Origin: Mycobacteroides abscessus ATCC 19977
GTDB taxonomy: Bacteria > Actinomycetota > Actinomycetes > Mycobacteriales > Mycobacteriaceae
DNA: 64,000 bases
Direction: 5' to 3'
NCBI RefSeq assembly: GCF_000069185.1
Contig: NC_010397.1
Span: 1,116,001-1,180,000 of the forward strand
The position numbers and the translations under genes were made by a program. Below the pieces are notes generated by a model. It had not been told where the DNA came from, searched no databases, and saw only the letters and a list, made by a program, of their open reading frames with translations. This document shows, piece after piece, positions 24,651-37,340 of this stretch; position 1 is the first letter of the stretch; every line of letters starts with the position of its first letter.

Positions 24651-25550
24651 ATGACGCCCGGCAATAACAGGCAGGCCCCACCCGACCGCATTCGTTCCCG
24701 CCCACCCGACCCTGAGCCGCTCGCGCCTCTCATTGACGCCCACACCCATTTGGACGCGTGCGGCGCCGTCACGGCAGCGGATGTGCGCGCCATGGTCGAC
24801 CATGCGGAGTCCGTCGGTGTCGGACGAGTCGTCACGGTCGCCGACGACCTGGACTCGGCCCGGTGGGCGGTCTCGGCGGCGGCCGCCGATCCACGTGTCT
24901 ATGCCGCGGTGGCGTTGCATCCCACTCGCGCGGGGAACCTCACCGACGAGGCCCGTGCCGAATTGGAGACGTTGGCGGCTCATCCCCGGGTGGTGGCGAT
25001 CGGGGAGACCGGTCTGGACCTGTATTGGCCGGGTCGTTTGGAGGGGTGCGCGGAGCCGTCGATTCAGCGCGAGGCATTTGCTTGGCATATCGAGCTGGCT
25101 AAGCGGACGGGCAAGCCGCTGATGATTCACAACCGTGATGCGGACGCGGACGTCCTCGATGTGCTCAAGGCGGAGGGCGCGCCAGGCTCGGTTATCTTCC
25201 ACTGCTTCTCGTCGGATGCTGACATGGCGAAAAAATGCATCGCTGAGGGCTGGATTCTGAGCCTGTCAGGGACGGTCAGCTTCAAGAACGCCCGCGCTCT
25301 GCAAGAGGCTGCCGCTCTCATTCCCGACGAACAACTGCTGGTAGAGACCGATGCGCCCTATCTGACACCCCACCCGCACCGGGGTGCGCCCAACGAGCCG
25401 TACTGCCTGCCGTACACCGTTCGCGCCCTGGCGGAAATAACTGGGCGAACCGCTGACCGGTTAGCGGAAGCCTCGTCTACTACCGCAATCGCGGTGTTCA
25501 AGATCGTTGATGAGTTGCCCCCACGCGATGCTTTCGTTACCGTGTCGTGA
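24651..25550 (+). CDS. tatD: TatD-family metal-dependent DNase
   Basis: A 299-residue TIM-barrel hydrolase. Metal ligands are visible: D-A-H-T-H-L-D near the N-terminus, the Glu in G-E-T-G-L-D-L-Y, His in M-I-H-N-R-D-A, His in I-F-H-C-F-S-S, and Asp in E-T-D-A-P-Y-L-T-P. TatD proteins are 3'-5' exonucleases involved in DNA quality control. ATG 24651 is used; the first ~25 residues are Pro/Arg-rich and could be trimmed by a later start. It is Rv1008 by position, upstream of rpfB and rsmA. Confidence 0.9.
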   Translation: MTPGNNRQAPPDRIRSRPPDPEPLAPLIDAHTHLDACGAVTAADVRAMVDHAESVGVGRVVTVADDLDSARWAVSAAAADPRVYAAVALHPTRAGNLTDEARAELETLAAHPRVVAIGETGLDLYWPGRLEGCAEPSIQREAFAWHIELAKRTGKPLMIHNRDADADVLDVLKAEGAPGSVIFHCFSSDADMAKKCIAEGWILSLSGTVSFKNARALQEAAALIPDEQLLVETDAPYLTPHPHRGAPNEPYCLPYTVRALAEITGRTADRLAEASSTTAIAVFKIVDELPPRDAFVTVS

Positions 25551-25588
25551 TCAATGAGGATGATTATCAGCCGAATTTCGCCGTGTGA

Positions 25589-27621
<2,033 letters not shown>

Positions 27622-27656
27622 TTCCCGCCCGTCATCTCTCGGCGCTGAGTGGCGGG

Positions 27657-29141
27657 CTATTTGTCGCCGAGATTGGGCGGGTCGTCCATCATCGGGGTCT
27701 CCGCGATGACGGGGTACGCGCCGGTGTAGCCCACCCGCTCCTGCGCGAGCCGCATCACCCGGTCCCGCTGCAGGTACCAGCCGATGATGAGCAGTGGCGT
27801 AAAGATCCCGATGGCCACCAGGTTCCAGTAGTTTTCGTAACACATGAGAAGTAGCACGGCGATCAGGAAAACGACCGTGGCGTAGCCGGTGTAGGGAGCA
27901 CCCGGCATCTGGAACTTGCCGCGCTTCAAGATGCCGTGTCGTGACCACTGATAGAGCCGCAACTGACAGATCACGATGGTGGCCCAGGACGCCAGAATGC
28001 CGAGCGCGGCGACATCGAGCGCGGTCTCGAACGCGCGGGCGGGGATGACCATGTTCATGAACACACCCAGGACGGTGAACGAGCCGGTGAGCAGGATGCC
28101 CGGATAGGGCACGCCGCCGGAGGACATCCGTGAAAGAAATGACGGCGCACTGCCGTTCATGGACATCGACCGCAAGATGCGCCCGGTGCTGTACAGGCCG
28201 GCGTTCAGGCTGGACAGCGCCGCGGTGAGTACCACGAAGTTCATGACGTCGCCGGCGTGGGGAACTCCCACCCTGGCGAAGAAGGTGACGAACGGGCTCT
28301 CGCCGGCCTTGTATGTGGTGTATGGCAATAGCAATGCCAGCAGTACGAGCGAGCCCACGTAGAAGATGGCGATGCGGAATACGACGGCATTGATGGCCTT
28401 GGGCATCACTTTTTCGGGGTTCTCGGTCTCGCCGGCAGCGGTGCCCACCAGTTCCACTGAGGCATAGGCGAACACCACGCCCGAGGTGATCAGCACCATC
28501 GCGAGCAGTCCATTGGGGAACAGGCCACCGTTGTCGGCGATCACGGAGAGGCCCGTGGTAGAGCCGTCGACGGTGAAACGTCCGGCCAGGAAGACGATGC
28601 CGAAGATCAGGAAAGCTACCAGGGCAACGACTTTGATCAGTGCTGCCCAGAATTCCATTTCGCCGAAGAGCTTTACGCTGATCATGTTCATGGTCAACAC
28701 GATGATCAGGGCGATGAGCGCGATGACCCATTGCGGCACCGCCTTGAAGGCTCCCCAGTAGTGCATGTACAGCGCCACCGCGGTCACGTCCACGATCGAG
28801 GTAGAGGCCCAGTTGACAAAACACATCCAGCCCGCGACGTATGCGGCCTTCTCTCCGAGGAATTCACGAGCATAGGAGACGAAGGAGCCGGAGGAGGGGC
28901 GGTGCAGCACCAGCTCGCCGAGCGCGCGCAGCATGAAGAAGACGAACAGGCCACAGATCGCGTACACCACGAACAGTCCGGGCCCGGCACTGTGTAGGCG
29001 GCCGCCGGCGCCCATGAACAGGCCGGTGCCGATGGCGCCGCCGATGCCGATCATTTGGACTTGGCGGTTCTTCAAGCCTTTGTGATACCCCTCGTCCTCA
29101 CGAGTGAGGGCCGACACATCGTAATTAGCTGGAGACGCCAT
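27657..29141 (-). CDS. Amino acid permease, APC superfamily (AnsP-like)
   Basis: A 494-residue protein with about twelve hydrophobic helices. The N-terminal signature [14 protein letters not shown] near residues 29-42 is that of the APC amino acid transporter family, and the sequence resembles AnsP-type L-asparagine permeases and GABA/aromatic relatives. [16 protein letters not shown] in the middle is a second family motif. Proton-coupled uptake is expected; the substrate is not certain. It converges on rsmA with 35 bases between stops and is downstream of the kinase gene on the same strand. Confidence 0.85.
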   Translation of the reverse strand: MASPANYDVSALTREDEGYHKGLKNRQVQMIGIGGAIGTGLFMGAGGRLHSAGPGLFVVYAICGLFVFFMLRALGELVLHRPSSGSFVSYAREFLGEKAAYVAGWMCFVNWASTSIVDVTAVALYMHYWGAFKAVPQWVIALIALIIVLTMNMISVKLFGEMEFWAALIKVVALVAFLIFGIVFLAGRFTVDGSTTGLSVIADNGGLFPNGLLAMVLITSGVVFAYASVELVGTAAGETENPEKVMPKAINAVVFRIAIFYVGSLVLLALLLPYTTYKAGESPFVTFFARVGVPHAGDVMNFVVLTAALSSLNAGLYSTGRILRSMSMNGSAPSFLSRMSSGGVPYPGILLTGSFTVLGVFMNMVIPARAFETALDVAALGILASWATIVICQLRLYQWSRHGILKRGKFQMPGAPYTGYATVVFLIAVLLLMCYENYWNLVAIGIFTPLLIIGWYLQRDRVMRLAQERVGYTGAYPVIAETPMMDDPPNLGDK

Positions 29142-29160
29142 GGAGCGACGGTACCGGGGA

Positions 29161-29964
29161 TTAGGTCATCGCGTGTGTCAAAAGTGTTATGAACTCCGTA
29201 CATGTCGGGTAGCGACTTAACGGATCCTTGGACATTGCCTTGGCGACGATGGAATCGAAAGCACGGGGGATGTATTTATGGCGGTATGAGATTGGCCACG
29301 GCGCGGCGTTGAGGTGCATATCGGCGAGTTTGAGCATGGTGCGCGCGGTGAACGGAGGTTTGCCATCGAACAGTTCCACCGCGGTGCAGGCCAGCGCATA
29401 CTGATCGGTGGCGGCCGTCACAGGTTGCCCGCGCAGTACCTCGGGTGCCGCGTAGGGCAGCGATGTCTGCACAACGGGCCGCCGTGGCCCATCGGCATGG
29501 GCGAGTTCCTGGGCGATGCCGAAATCGGTGAGTACGGCGCTGCCCGAGCGCGTGCGCATGATGTTGGACGGCTTGACGTCGCAATGTACGACCTGTTCGT
29601 CGTGGATGAAGTCCAGGGCTCCGGCGATTTGTTGCAGCAGAGTCAGTTTCAGAGGGATGATCCAACTCTGGTTCGTGCCCACCAGGTCCTTGGCGGAGCC
29701 GCCGGTGAGCGCCTCCATGGTCAGCCAATCCTGGCCGCGTTCGAAGACCGTGACGATGCGCGGATGTGAAAACCGTTGGGCCAAATCGAATTCCCGGTGC
29801 AGCCGGTCAATGTTCTCCGGGTTCCGATGCCGCAGTTCGAGCACCTTCAGGGCAACCTCAAATCCGTCGTCGACGCGGTGTGCGAGATACACCTGCGCCG
29901 TCCCGCCACGGCCCGCGAGGGAACCGACGACATAACCGTGGAACTCTTCACCCGGAACCGGCAT
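29161..29964 (-). CDS. Ser/Thr protein kinase, soluble, single domain
   Basis: A 267-residue Hanks-type kinase domain without transmembrane or sensor region. The glycine loop is [11 protein letters not shown], the ATP lysine is in V-A-L-K-V-L, the catalytic loop is [10 protein letters not shown] (Asp present, but the usual Arg of H-R-D is Cys), the metal motif is L-T-D-F-G-I-A and the P+1 region is Y-A-A-P-E-V-L-R-G. It looks catalytically competent but of the non-RD class, which often does not need activation-loop phosphorylation. The permease gene follows 19 bases downstream and the mmpL gene ends 46 bases upstream on the same strand. The target is unknown. Confidence 0.85.
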   Translation of the reverse strand: MPVPGEEFHGYVVGSLAGRGGTAQVYLAHRVDDGFEVALKVLELRHRNPENIDRLHREFDLAQRFSHPRIVTVFERGQDWLTMEALTGGSAKDLVGTNQSWIIPLKLTLLQQIAGALDFIHDEQVVHCDVKPSNIMRTRSGSAVLTDFGIAQELAHADGPRRPVVQTSLPYAAPEVLRGQPVTAATDQYALACTAVELFDGKPPFTARTMLKLADMHLNAAPWPISYRHKYIPRAFDSIVAKAMSKDPLSRYPTCTEFITLLTHAMT

Positions 29965-30010
29965 GTACCGAGGGTGTCACGAATCGCCCAGCCTGGTGGA
30001 GTGGTTCGGT

Positions 30011-32956
30011 CTAGTACGACGCTCTGGGGAACTCCGTTGTCGCCGGATCCGGTCCCGCGCCGACGGGTGCCGGGGCCGGGGGAGGCGGTGTGGTGTCCGG
30101 CTGCGGAGTTCTCGGCGGTGGCAGCGGCCGGGTACGCACATTCAGCGGCCACCAGAACCAGCGACCGAGGATGGTCGCGATGGCCGGCGTCATGAACGAT
30201 CGCACCACCAGGGTGTCGAACAGCAGACCGAGGCCGATCGTGGTGCCCACCTGACCGATGATGGTCAGGTCGCTGATCGCCATGGCCATCATGGTGAAGG
30301 CGAAGACCAGGCCGGCCGAGGTCACCACGCTGCCGGTGCCGCCCATCGCCCGGATCATGCCCGTCTTCAGGCCGCCCGGGAGTTCTTCCTTGAGCCGGGA
30401 GACGAGCAGCAGGTTGTAGTCCGAGCCGACGGCCAACAGCACGATGATCGCCATCTGCATGACCATCCAGTGCAGTTCCTTGCCCAGGATGTATTGCCAG
30501 ATGATGACCGATAGGCCGAATGATGCTCCCAGGGAGAGCAACACGGTTCCGACGATCACCAGCGAGGCCACGAAGCTGCGGGTGATCAACAGCATGATCA
30601 AGAAGATCAGGCACAGCGCGGAGATGCCGGCGATCATCAGGTCGTAGCGGGCGCCGTCGGCCATATCGTGGAATGTCGCTGCGGTGCCGCCGAGTTCGAT
30701 CTTGGCATCTTCGAGCGGCGTACCTTTGACCGCCTCGATGGCCGCTAGCTTGATCGGCTCGATATGCGAAAGACCTTCCGGCGATGTGGGATCGCCGCGG
30801 TGGGAGATGATCATGCGCAATGTCTTGCCGTCAGGCGACAGGAACATCTTGAGGCCGCGCTTGAAATCCGGGTTGTCGAAGATCTCCGGCGGTAGATAGA
30901 ACGAGTCGTCGTTCTTGGCCTTGTCGAATGCCCGGCCCATGGCGGTCGAGTCCTTGCTGGTCTCGTCCTGCAGGTCGTACATGCCGGCCATGGTGCTGTG
31001 CATCGTCAGCATCATGTTTTGCATCGACTCCATGAGCGGGATCATGTCGCGCATGTCCTCGACCATCTTGGGCATGATGACGTCCATCTGCTCCATCGAG
31101 ACGATCATGCCGTCCATGTTCTCGGTGAGTTCGTCGATCTTGTCCAGCACCTCGAAGATCGACCGGAACGCCTGACACACCGGGATGTCGAAGCAGTGCT
31201 TCTCCCAATAGAAGTAGTTCTTGATGGGGCGGAACCAGTCGTCGAAGTTCTCGAGACTGTCGCGCATGTCGTGGATGGTGCCTTGCAGGGTGTGCATGTC
31301 GACGATCATCTGGTGCATCACGCCGGTGAGCTCGGTCATGTTGGCCAGCATCTTCTTCATGGTGGTTACCATGACGCCCATCTGATCGGCCTGGACCTTC
31401 ATATCGGCCATGCGATCCTTCATCAGCTTCAGGTTCTGCACCTGGCCGACGCCTTGGGCGCTGATGAGGAACGGGATGGAGCTGTGCTCGATCGGTGTGC
31501 CCTGGGGGCGGGTAATCGCTTGCACGCGTGCGATTCCCGGCACGCGGTAGACAGCCTTGGCGAGCTTGTCGATGACCAGGAAGTCCGCGGAGTTCCGCAT
31601 ATCGTGATCGGACTCCAGGATCAGCATTTCCGGATTCATCCGGGCCGGATCGAAGTGCCGGTCGGCGGCTTGGAAGCCCTGATTGGCGGGGATGTCCTTG
31701 GGGATGTACTTCTTGTCGTCGTAGCTGGTCTTGTAGCCGGGCAGGGCGGCCAGACCGATGATGGCGATGGCCATCGACGCGGCCAGGATGGGGCCGGGCC
31801 AGCGCGTGATGGCGGCGCCGATGCGGCGCCAGGTGCGAATGCGCATGGCGCGCTTGGGTTCGAACAATCCGAACTTGCTGCCGATGGTGATCAGCGAGGG
31901 GCCCACGGTGAGGGCGACGGCGACCGCAGTCAGGACCGCGACGGCACAGGGCACACCCAATGTCTGGAAGTACGGCATGCGGGTGAAGCTCAGGCAGTAC
32001 ATGGCGCCCGCGATCGTCGACCCGGTGCCCAAGATGACATGCGCTGTGCCGTGGAACATCTCGTAGTAGGCCGCCTCGCGATCGAGCCCGTTGACTCTCG
32101 CCTCCTGATACCGCCCGATCAGGAAGATGGCGTAGTCGGTTCCGGCCGCGATGACCAGGACCACCAGGAGGTTCACCGCGAAGGTGGACAGCCCGATGAT
32201 GTGGTTGTCGCCCAGCACCGAGATCATTCCGCGTGCGGCGCCCAGCTGGATGCCCACCATGAGCAGCACCATCAGCACGGTGAAGATCGACCGGTAGAAG
32301 AACAGCAACATGATGATGATGACGATGAACGTCAGCCCGGTGATCTTGAGCATGCTGCTGTCGCCGGCGTGGCCCATGTCGGCCTGGAGGGCGGCAGCGC
32401 CGGTGACGTACACCTTGAGGCCGTCCGGCATGGCCTTGGGATTGCCGTGTTCGTCGGTCGTGAGTTTCTTGACGATGTCGCGGACGGCTTCGATCGATTC
32501 GTTGGCAAGCGTCTCGCCCATGTCACCGGAGAGGTTCACCTGGACGTAGGTGGCCTTGCCGTCGGTGCTTTGTGCGCCGGACTCCGTCAGCGGATCGCCC
32601 CAGAAATCCTGAACGTGCTGAACGTGTTTGGTGTCGGCACGTAGTTGCGACACCATCTCGTCGTAGAACTTGTGCGCGCCGGGTCCCAGCGGTTGGTCGC
32701 CTTCGAGCACGATCATGGTGACGCTGTTGGAGTCGGACTCCTGGAACAGCCGCCCCATGTTCTTCATCGCCTTCATGGAGGGCGCGTCGGAGGGGCTCAG
32801 CGAGACGGCGTTTTCCTGGCCCACCTGTTCGAGCTGGGGAGCCGCCAGGGCGAGGATGACGACGAGTGCTACCCAGCCGACGACGATGGGGACCGACAGG
32901 CGGCGGATCCATTTGGCCACGAAGGTGGGCTCTCCGTTTGCGTGCGACCCGCTCAT
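30011..32956 (-). CDS. MmpL-family RND transporter (MmpL4/5-like)
   Basis: A 981-residue inner-membrane RND transporter with two sets of about six helices and two periplasmic domains. It has the proton-relay type G-T-D-Y-A-I-F segment in the first half and G-S-D-Y-N-L-L in the second, both MmpL signatures. About residues 510-680 form a Met/Asp-rich helical segment with a Cys pair (H-C-F-D-I-P-V-C), as in the long coiled-coil tip of MmpL4/MmpL5-type exporters. Partner mmpS overlaps upstream (ATGA). Homologous MmpS/MmpL pairs export siderophores and drugs such as bedaquiline and clofazimine; the substrate here is not known. Likely controlled by the divergent TetR gene. Confidence 0.9.
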   Translation of the reverse strand: MSGSHANGEPTFVAKWIRRLSVPIVVGWVALVVILALAAPQLEQVGQENAVSLSPSDAPSMKAMKNMGRLFQESDSNSVTMIVLEGDQPLGPGAHKFYDEMVSQLRADTKHVQHVQDFWGDPLTESGAQSTDGKATYVQVNLSGDMGETLANESIEAVRDIVKKLTTDEHGNPKAMPDGLKVYVTGAAALQADMGHAGDSSMLKITGLTFIVIIIMLLFFYRSIFTVLMVLLMVGIQLGAARGMISVLGDNHIIGLSTFAVNLLVVLVIAAGTDYAIFLIGRYQEARVNGLDREAAYYEMFHGTAHVILGTGSTIAGAMYCLSFTRMPYFQTLGVPCAVAVLTAVAVALTVGPSLITIGSKFGLFEPKRAMRIRTWRRIGAAITRWPGPILAASMAIAIIGLAALPGYKTSYDDKKYIPKDIPANQGFQAADRHFDPARMNPEMLILESDHDMRNSADFLVIDKLAKAVYRVPGIARVQAITRPQGTPIEHSSIPFLISAQGVGQVQNLKLMKDRMADMKVQADQMGVMVTTMKKMLANMTELTGVMHQMIVDMHTLQGTIHDMRDSLENFDDWFRPIKNYFYWEKHCFDIPVCQAFRSIFEVLDKIDELTENMDGMIVSMEQMDVIMPKMVEDMRDMIPLMESMQNMMLTMHSTMAGMYDLQDETSKDSTAMGRAFDKAKNDDSFYLPPEIFDNPDFKRGLKMFLSPDGKTLRMIISHRGDPTSPEGLSHIEPIKLAAIEAVKGTPLEDAKIELGGTAATFHDMADGARYDLMIAGISALCLIFLIMLLITRSFVASLVIVGTVLLSLGASFGLSVIIWQYILGKELHWMVMQMAIIVLLAVGSDYNLLLVSRLKEELPGGLKTGMIRAMGGTGSVVTSAGLVFAFTMMAMAISDLTIIGQVGTTIGLGLLFDTLVVRSFMTPAIATILGRWFWWPLNVRTRPLPPPRTPQPDTTPPPPAPAPVGAGPDPATTEFPRASY

Positions 32957-33387
32957 GCGGACTTCACAAAGCAGTAGACGTAGGCGCTCACCTCGTTGGT
33001 ATACCTCTCGTCTTTTTTCTCGTCATTGGCCGTGATGCGGCAACCCAGCCCGTCGGCATTGCGCGTCTGGGCCAAGATGTTGCCCGTCATCGACGGCGCG
33101 GTGGTGATGATCTCGATCGACCACGGTAGCGTCGCCCCGTTGATTTGGTGGGGCTCCCCTTCCTTGTCGATGTAGTTGATGTCCGCAATGGTGCCGGGCG
33201 GGCCGAAGATCTCGTAGAGGACATGCTTGGGCTTGGAGTTGTTTTTGTCGTCGGTCATGCTGCCGGCGTAGGTGGGCAGCTGATGCGAACCGAAGATGCC
33301 GCGAATCCGCCATACCGCGAAGCCCGCGATGACCAGGACCAGGACCATGACCACCGGGATCCACGCCCGCTTCAGAACGCCAAAAAT
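32953..33387 (-). CDS. MmpS-family accessory protein, probable ATT start
   Basis: A short membrane-anchored periplasmic protein paired with MmpL. The only standard start near the conserved part is GTG 33354, which lacks a ribosome binding site and would remove the first residues of the usual MmpS N-terminus. In frame upstream the DNA encodes [16 protein letters not shown], the normal beginning of mycobacterial MmpS proteins, with ATT (33387-33385) at the Met position. GAAGGGG lies seven bases before it. I therefore annotate an ATT start (144 residues). One transmembrane helix, then a beta-rich domain with two Cys (L-G-C-R, Y-C-F). The stop overlaps mmpL as ATGA. Confidence 0.7.
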   Translation of the reverse strand: MFGVLKRAWIPVVMVLVLVIAGFAVWRIRGIFGSHQLPTYAGSMTDDKNNSKPKHVLYEIFGPPGTIADINYIDKEGEPHQINGATLPWSIEIITTAPSMTGNILAQTRNADGLGCRITANDEKKDERYTNEVSAYVYCFVKSA

Positions 33388-33448
33388 CGCAGGACCCCTT
33401 CACCCGTTGCTGTAGATCAGATCGCTTACTGCGGACTAGCTGAACAGC

Positions 33449-33495
33449 AATGCTTCACCTGCAGGGCATGCTGACCAAAAAACATATGAAGCATT
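33449..33495. promoter_or_regulatory. Inverted 9-mers AATGCTTCA / TGAAGCATT in the mmpS-tetR gap
   Basis: AATGCTTCA (33449-33457) and its exact reverse complement TGAAGCATT (33487-33495) are 29 bases apart in the divergent promoter region. They may be two half-sites or two weak binding sites of a regulator of mmpS-mmpL. Confidence 0.35.
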
Positions 33496-33502
33496 CAATT
33501 CT

Positions 33503-33523
33503 TAACGCATGGCATGTGCGTTA
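33503..33523. promoter_or_regulatory. Palindromic operator for the divergent TetR gene
   Basis: TAACGCA (33503-33509) and TGCGTTA (33517-33523) are perfect inverted arms around seven bases. A third TGCGTTA stands at 33569-33575, 12 bases before the TetR start, and could add autoregulatory binding. The position suits repression of both mmpS-mmpL and tetR. Confidence 0.55.
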
Positions 33524-33586
33524 TGGGCAACCTACCAGCGGGTTCATGTGCCCGCAAGTCACACGCCGTGCGTTATCTTGGGGGAG

Positions 33587-34243
33587 ATGACATCCCTGAG
33601 TTTTCGGCGCGCCCGCTCCGAGGAAAACAAGCGTCAACGTGCGGCGACGATCGTGGAAGCCGCACGTGCCTTGGCGCTGGAGTCGGGTGTCGCGTCGGTC
33701 ACTCTCACGGGATTGGCCAATCGTGCGGGTGTCCACCACTCCGCCGTGCGCCGTTACTTCAGCTCCCATAAAGAGGTGCTGCTGCGGCTGTCGACCGAGG
33801 GCATGGCGGCGCTGGCCGAGTCGGTCTGTGCGGCGCTGGAGGGCTCGCAGGAGCGATCGCCTATCGAGGTCGGCGCCATACTTTCGGGCGCCCTGGTGGA
33901 TGCGCCACTGTTTTGCGACCTGTTGGGCAGTCACTACGTCCACTTCGAGCATGAGGTGGTGATCGACCACGTCCGCGAGGCCCAGCGGGTGAATCAGGCG
34001 GCCGCGATGACCATCGTCGAGGCGATCGAGCGGTCGGCACCGCAGATCGATCGCGAAGGTGCGCTCGACATCGTCATATCGTCCTTCGCGCTCGCGGCGA
34101 TGTTGTGGCAGTTCGCACATCCCCCGAAGGGGCTCGAACACGACTTCAGTAACGAACCCGGCATTCCCGACGACTGGGACACCGACTTTGGCAGCACCCT
34201 CACCCGGCTGCTGACCGCGACGTGCATTGGTGCGGCCAAGTAG
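33587..34243 (+). CDS. TetR-family repressor next to mmpS-mmpL
   Basis: ATG 33587 gives 218 residues (M-T-S-L-S-F-R-R-A-R-S-E-E-N-K-R-Q-R); the longer upstream frame covers the operator region. The N-terminal helix-turn-helix (V-T-L-T-G-L-A-N-R-A-G-V-H-H-S-A-V-R-R-Y-F-S) is typical of TetR regulators and the rest is a helical ligand/dimer domain. It is divergent from mmpS-mmpL across a region with a perfect palindrome, the layout of known TetR-type mmpS/mmpL repressors in M. abscessus such as MAB_4384. It converges with the second mmpL gene. The inducer is unknown. Confidence 0.85.
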   Translation: MTSLSFRRARSEENKRQRAATIVEAARALALESGVASVTLTGLANRAGVHHSAVRRYFSSHKEVLLRLSTEGMAALAESVCAALEGSQERSPIEVGAILSGALVDAPLFCDLLGSHYVHFEHEVVIDHVREAQRVNQAAAMTIVEAIERSAPQIDREGALDIVISSFALAAMLWQFAHPPKGLEHDFSNEPGIPDDWDTDFGSTLTRLLTATCIGAAK

Positions 34244-34267
34244 CCCTGTCCGCGATTGAGACGGCAG

Positions 34268-37200
34268 CTATAGCGTGCTGGGCCACCAGATTTTGTTGCC
34301 GATGATCGACATTGCCGCCGGAACCAGGACGGTGCGCACGATGGTGATGTCGAGTAGCAGTCCAACGCCGATGGTGAAGCCGATCTGTAGCAGGTTGATC
34401 ACGCTTCCGCTCATCAGTGCGAACATCGTCAGGGCGAAGACGAGCCCCGCGGTGGTGATCTCGCTCCCGGTGCTGCCGAAGCCGCGGAGAATGCCGCGGA
34501 CCATGCCGTCGTGCGACTCCTCTCTGATTCGGGCCGCGAACAGCATGCTGTAGTCGGCGCCTACCGCGATCAACGCCATGAACGACACCGGGAAAACCGA
34601 CCAGTCGACGTCGACTCCGATGATGTGCTGCCAGAACAGGATTGTGATGCCGGCGGCCGCGGCGAACGACAACGTGACCACGGCCACCATGAACAGTGGT
34701 GCGAGCAGGCTGCGCAAGAGGACGGCCAGCACCAGGAACACTCCGAGCATGGCTACGACACCATAAGTGGCGAAATCGCGCCACACCTGATCACGCATGT
34801 CCGCAGACAGCGATGCCAATCCTGTGCTTGCAAATTGCGCGTTCCGCAGGCTCGTGCCGACGGCGGCCTGGGTGGCGGCCGAGGCAAGCTGATGTGCGGT
34901 ATTCAATGCCCGATAGCTGTCGGGTTCGACGTCGAATACCACGAGCATCCGGGCGGTCTTGCCGTCGGGAGAGAACAACAGTTCCTGCCCGGCGACAAAC
35001 TGTTTGTCGGTGAAGCCTTGTGGCGGTAGATAAAAGCCGGCCCCAGGACCGGCGGAGGTATGCGCGCCGATGTTATTGAGGTAGCCCGAGGCTTCCTCCA
35101 GCCCGTTGTTGAGTTCACCGGTGAGACCGGAGATTTGATCGACGCCGCCCTTGACCTGGGCGATGCCGCCGGAGAGTCGCGATACTCCTTGAGCGAGTGT
35201 CGCCGCTCCCTGGACCAGTTCGTCCAGCTGTTTGCGAACTTGCGCCGGCGATTGACTTCCGAGTTGCTTGGACAGCGATTGGAGCCGAGCGAGGGCGTCT
35301 TTGACCCGAGGCAAAGCCAACCGTGCGCTCTGAATGCCTTCCTGGGGGACGGCCGTCGACGCCAGGAATTGTCGCAGCACCCGGGTAGTGGCGCCGTTGG
35401 AGATCGAGTCGAGTTCGTCGAGCTGCGCCCGGGCGTGTGCGCAGATCGGGTTGGTGGTGCATGCCGGAATCGGTTCTGGAGTCAGTGCGGGACCGAGCAC
35501 CGATCCGAGTGTATTCACCGCATCTGCCGTGAACGCATTGGCGCTCAAGGCTTGTAAGGAACGATCGAGAACGTCCACCAGCCCGGTCAGGTCGGCAAGC
35601 GTCTGTGGGATATCGGCCGTGCTGTTTGTCGCGGTCGATAGGGCTTGTCCCGCCGACTCATAGCTGCTGATGATGGTGCGTGCGAGTTCGACGACCTGTC
35701 TGGTACCCGCCACCAGTCGTGGCGCGTTGGCCGCCGCAGTATCGGCTCCGCCCTGCAGCTGTGCCAGCCCGGATGCCAGTCGCCCCAGATCGGGGCGGGA
35801 CTGGGCAATACGCTGCTGTGCTTCCTCCAGGCGTTTGCCGATGACACCGGCCTGATAGCCGGTGGTCGTCTCCGTGAGGGGCTTGCCTGCGGGCCGCGTT
35901 ATCGATCGGACGTAGGCGATATCGGGCAGCGTGGATATGGCAGTGGCGATGTGCTCGAGGGCTGCCAGGTCGTCGGTGTTGCGCATGTCCGTGGCAGAAG
36001 TGACGACCAGGTATTCGGGGGCGGCGTCGTTCACCCCCCAGTGGGCGCGCACCTTTGCGTACCCGGTGGTGCTTTCGGTGTCGTTCAACAGCATCGAACT
36101 CTCGCGGAAATTCACGCGGAAAGTGGCGACGACCGAAGCGGCGGCGAGCAAGAAGACTACGCACGCGGCACTGAGCGCCCCGGCATGGCGGATAATCCTC
36201 GCGCCTGTGCGTCGCCACCTGAGCTCGTTGAGGTGCCGAGGTTCGGCGTACCCGCGTGTGCCCAGGATCGACAGAATCGCGTACGGCACAGTCAGGGACA
36301 CGGCGAGTGCCAACACGATGGCGATGGCGATCGGGGGGCCCGCGGCTTTGAACATGCCCAGCTCGGTAAAGGCCATGGCAGACGCCGCTACAGCGATGGT
36401 CAATGCGGACGCGGCGAGGATTCCGTTGACCTTGCTGCTTCCGTGACGCAGGGCCTGCGAAACGGAGAGCTTTGCTCGGCGTCCCTCGTGGTAGCTCGCG
36501 ACGATGAAAATCGCATAGTCGGTGGCGGCGCCGAGTAGTAGTGCTGTCATCAGCGAGATCGTGAAATTCGATACCAGCAGAACTCCATGCTCACCGAGCA
36601 GCGATATCACCGGGCGCGCCACGCCGAGGGCGATGCCGATGGTGATCAGCGGCACCATCGCCGTCACCAGCGAGCGGTACACCGCCAACAGCACCAGCGT
36701 GATCAGGACTATCGAGACGGCGGTGATCACCAATAGCGAGGAGTCCATCGCGCTGAACATGTCGGCCAATGTCGGTGAGGGCCCGGTGAGATAGATGTCG
36801 AGCCCCGGCGGTTTGGGCAGACCGTCAATCATCTGACGGATGCGCACGGTGTTCTCGTGGGCTTTCGTCGTTCCGATGTCGCCGGTGCCGGCGAGGGCGA
36901 GGTTGATCGCCTTGCCGTCCGGGCTCAACCCAATATCACGCAGATTTTCGCTGGTGTACGCGTCGAGCATGTACGCGACGTTCTCGGTATCCGCGCGCAG
37001 GGCATCAACGAGCTGTCTGTACACCCGCCGATCGCCTTCGTTGATGCCTTGCTCATCTACCAGCACGATGCTGCCGATGGCCGAGGAGGCCGGCACGCCA
37101 AAACGTTCCGACATGTACTGAAAGGTGTGTGCAGCTTGGGTGTTGGACGGCATGAAGGGCGCGGAGTGCTTGGCTACCGTCGTTTCGAGCTGGGGTATCC

Positions 37201-37309
37201 CGAGGTTCAGGATGACGAGGACCGCCAACCAGGAGCCGATGACCAGCCAAGGACGCCGCCACGAGAACCGGCTGACCGTGCGAAGCGCCGGGTGATCACT
37301 GTGCGCCAT
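34268..37309 (-). CDS. Second MmpL-family RND transporter, without mmpS
   Basis: ATG 37309 with AGGTGG seven bases upstream gives 1013 residues (M-A-H-S-D-H-P-A-L-R-T-V-S-R-F-S-W-R-R-P); 28 further codons extend into operator DNA. The layout is that of MmpL proteins, with G-A-A-T-D-Y-A-I-F and G-A-D-Y-S-M-L-F as the paired transmembrane motifs. A long Ala/Gln/Leu-rich helical region (about residues 480-760) contains a C-T-T-N-P-I-C pair. It differs from the MmpL4/5-like protein next door and has no mmpS partner. Two operator-like palindromes precede it. It probably exports a lipid or other hydrophobic compound. Confidence 0.88.
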   Translation of the reverse strand: MAHSDHPALRTVSRFSWRRPWLVIGSWLAVLVILNLGIPQLETTVAKHSAPFMPSNTQAAHTFQYMSERFGVPASSAIGSIVLVDEQGINEGDRRVYRQLVDALRADTENVAYMLDAYTSENLRDIGLSPDGKAINLALAGTGDIGTTKAHENTVRIRQMIDGLPKPPGLDIYLTGPSPTLADMFSAMDSSLLVITAVSIVLITLVLLAVYRSLVTAMVPLITIGIALGVARPVISLLGEHGVLLVSNFTISLMTALLLGAATDYAIFIVASYHEGRRAKLSVSQALRHGSSKVNGILAASALTIAVAASAMAFTELGMFKAAGPPIAIAIVLALAVSLTVPYAILSILGTRGYAEPRHLNELRWRRTGARIIRHAGALSAACVVFLLAAASVVATFRVNFRESSMLLNDTESTTGYAKVRAHWGVNDAAPEYLVVTSATDMRNTDDLAALEHIATAISTLPDIAYVRSITRPAGKPLTETTTGYQAGVIGKRLEEAQQRIAQSRPDLGRLASGLAQLQGGADTAAANAPRLVAGTRQVVELARTIISSYESAGQALSTATNSTADIPQTLADLTGLVDVLDRSLQALSANAFTADAVNTLGSVLGPALTPEPIPACTTNPICAHARAQLDELDSISNGATTRVLRQFLASTAVPQEGIQSARLALPRVKDALARLQSLSKQLGSQSPAQVRKQLDELVQGAATLAQGVSRLSGGIAQVKGGVDQISGLTGELNNGLEEASGYLNNIGAHTSAGPGAGFYLPPQGFTDKQFVAGQELLFSPDGKTARMLVVFDVEPDSYRALNTAHQLASAATQAAVGTSLRNAQFASTGLASLSADMRDQVWRDFATYGVVAMLGVFLVLAVLLRSLLAPLFMVAVVTLSFAAAAGITILFWQHIIGVDVDWSVFPVSFMALIAVGADYSMLFAARIREESHDGMVRGILRGFGSTGSEITTAGLVFALTMFALMSGSVINLLQIGFTIGVGLLLDITIVRTVLVPAAMSIIGNKIWWPSTL

Positions 37310-37340
37310 ATAAGCCACCTTCGTTGCGACACCCCAGGGG

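Noticed and set aside
30998..32644. 548-codon open frame antisense to the MmpL4/5-like gene
   Set aside because: High-GC genes produce long open frames on the opposite strand; this one is His/Asp/Val/Gly-rich with no motif, while the minus strand encodes a clear MmpL.
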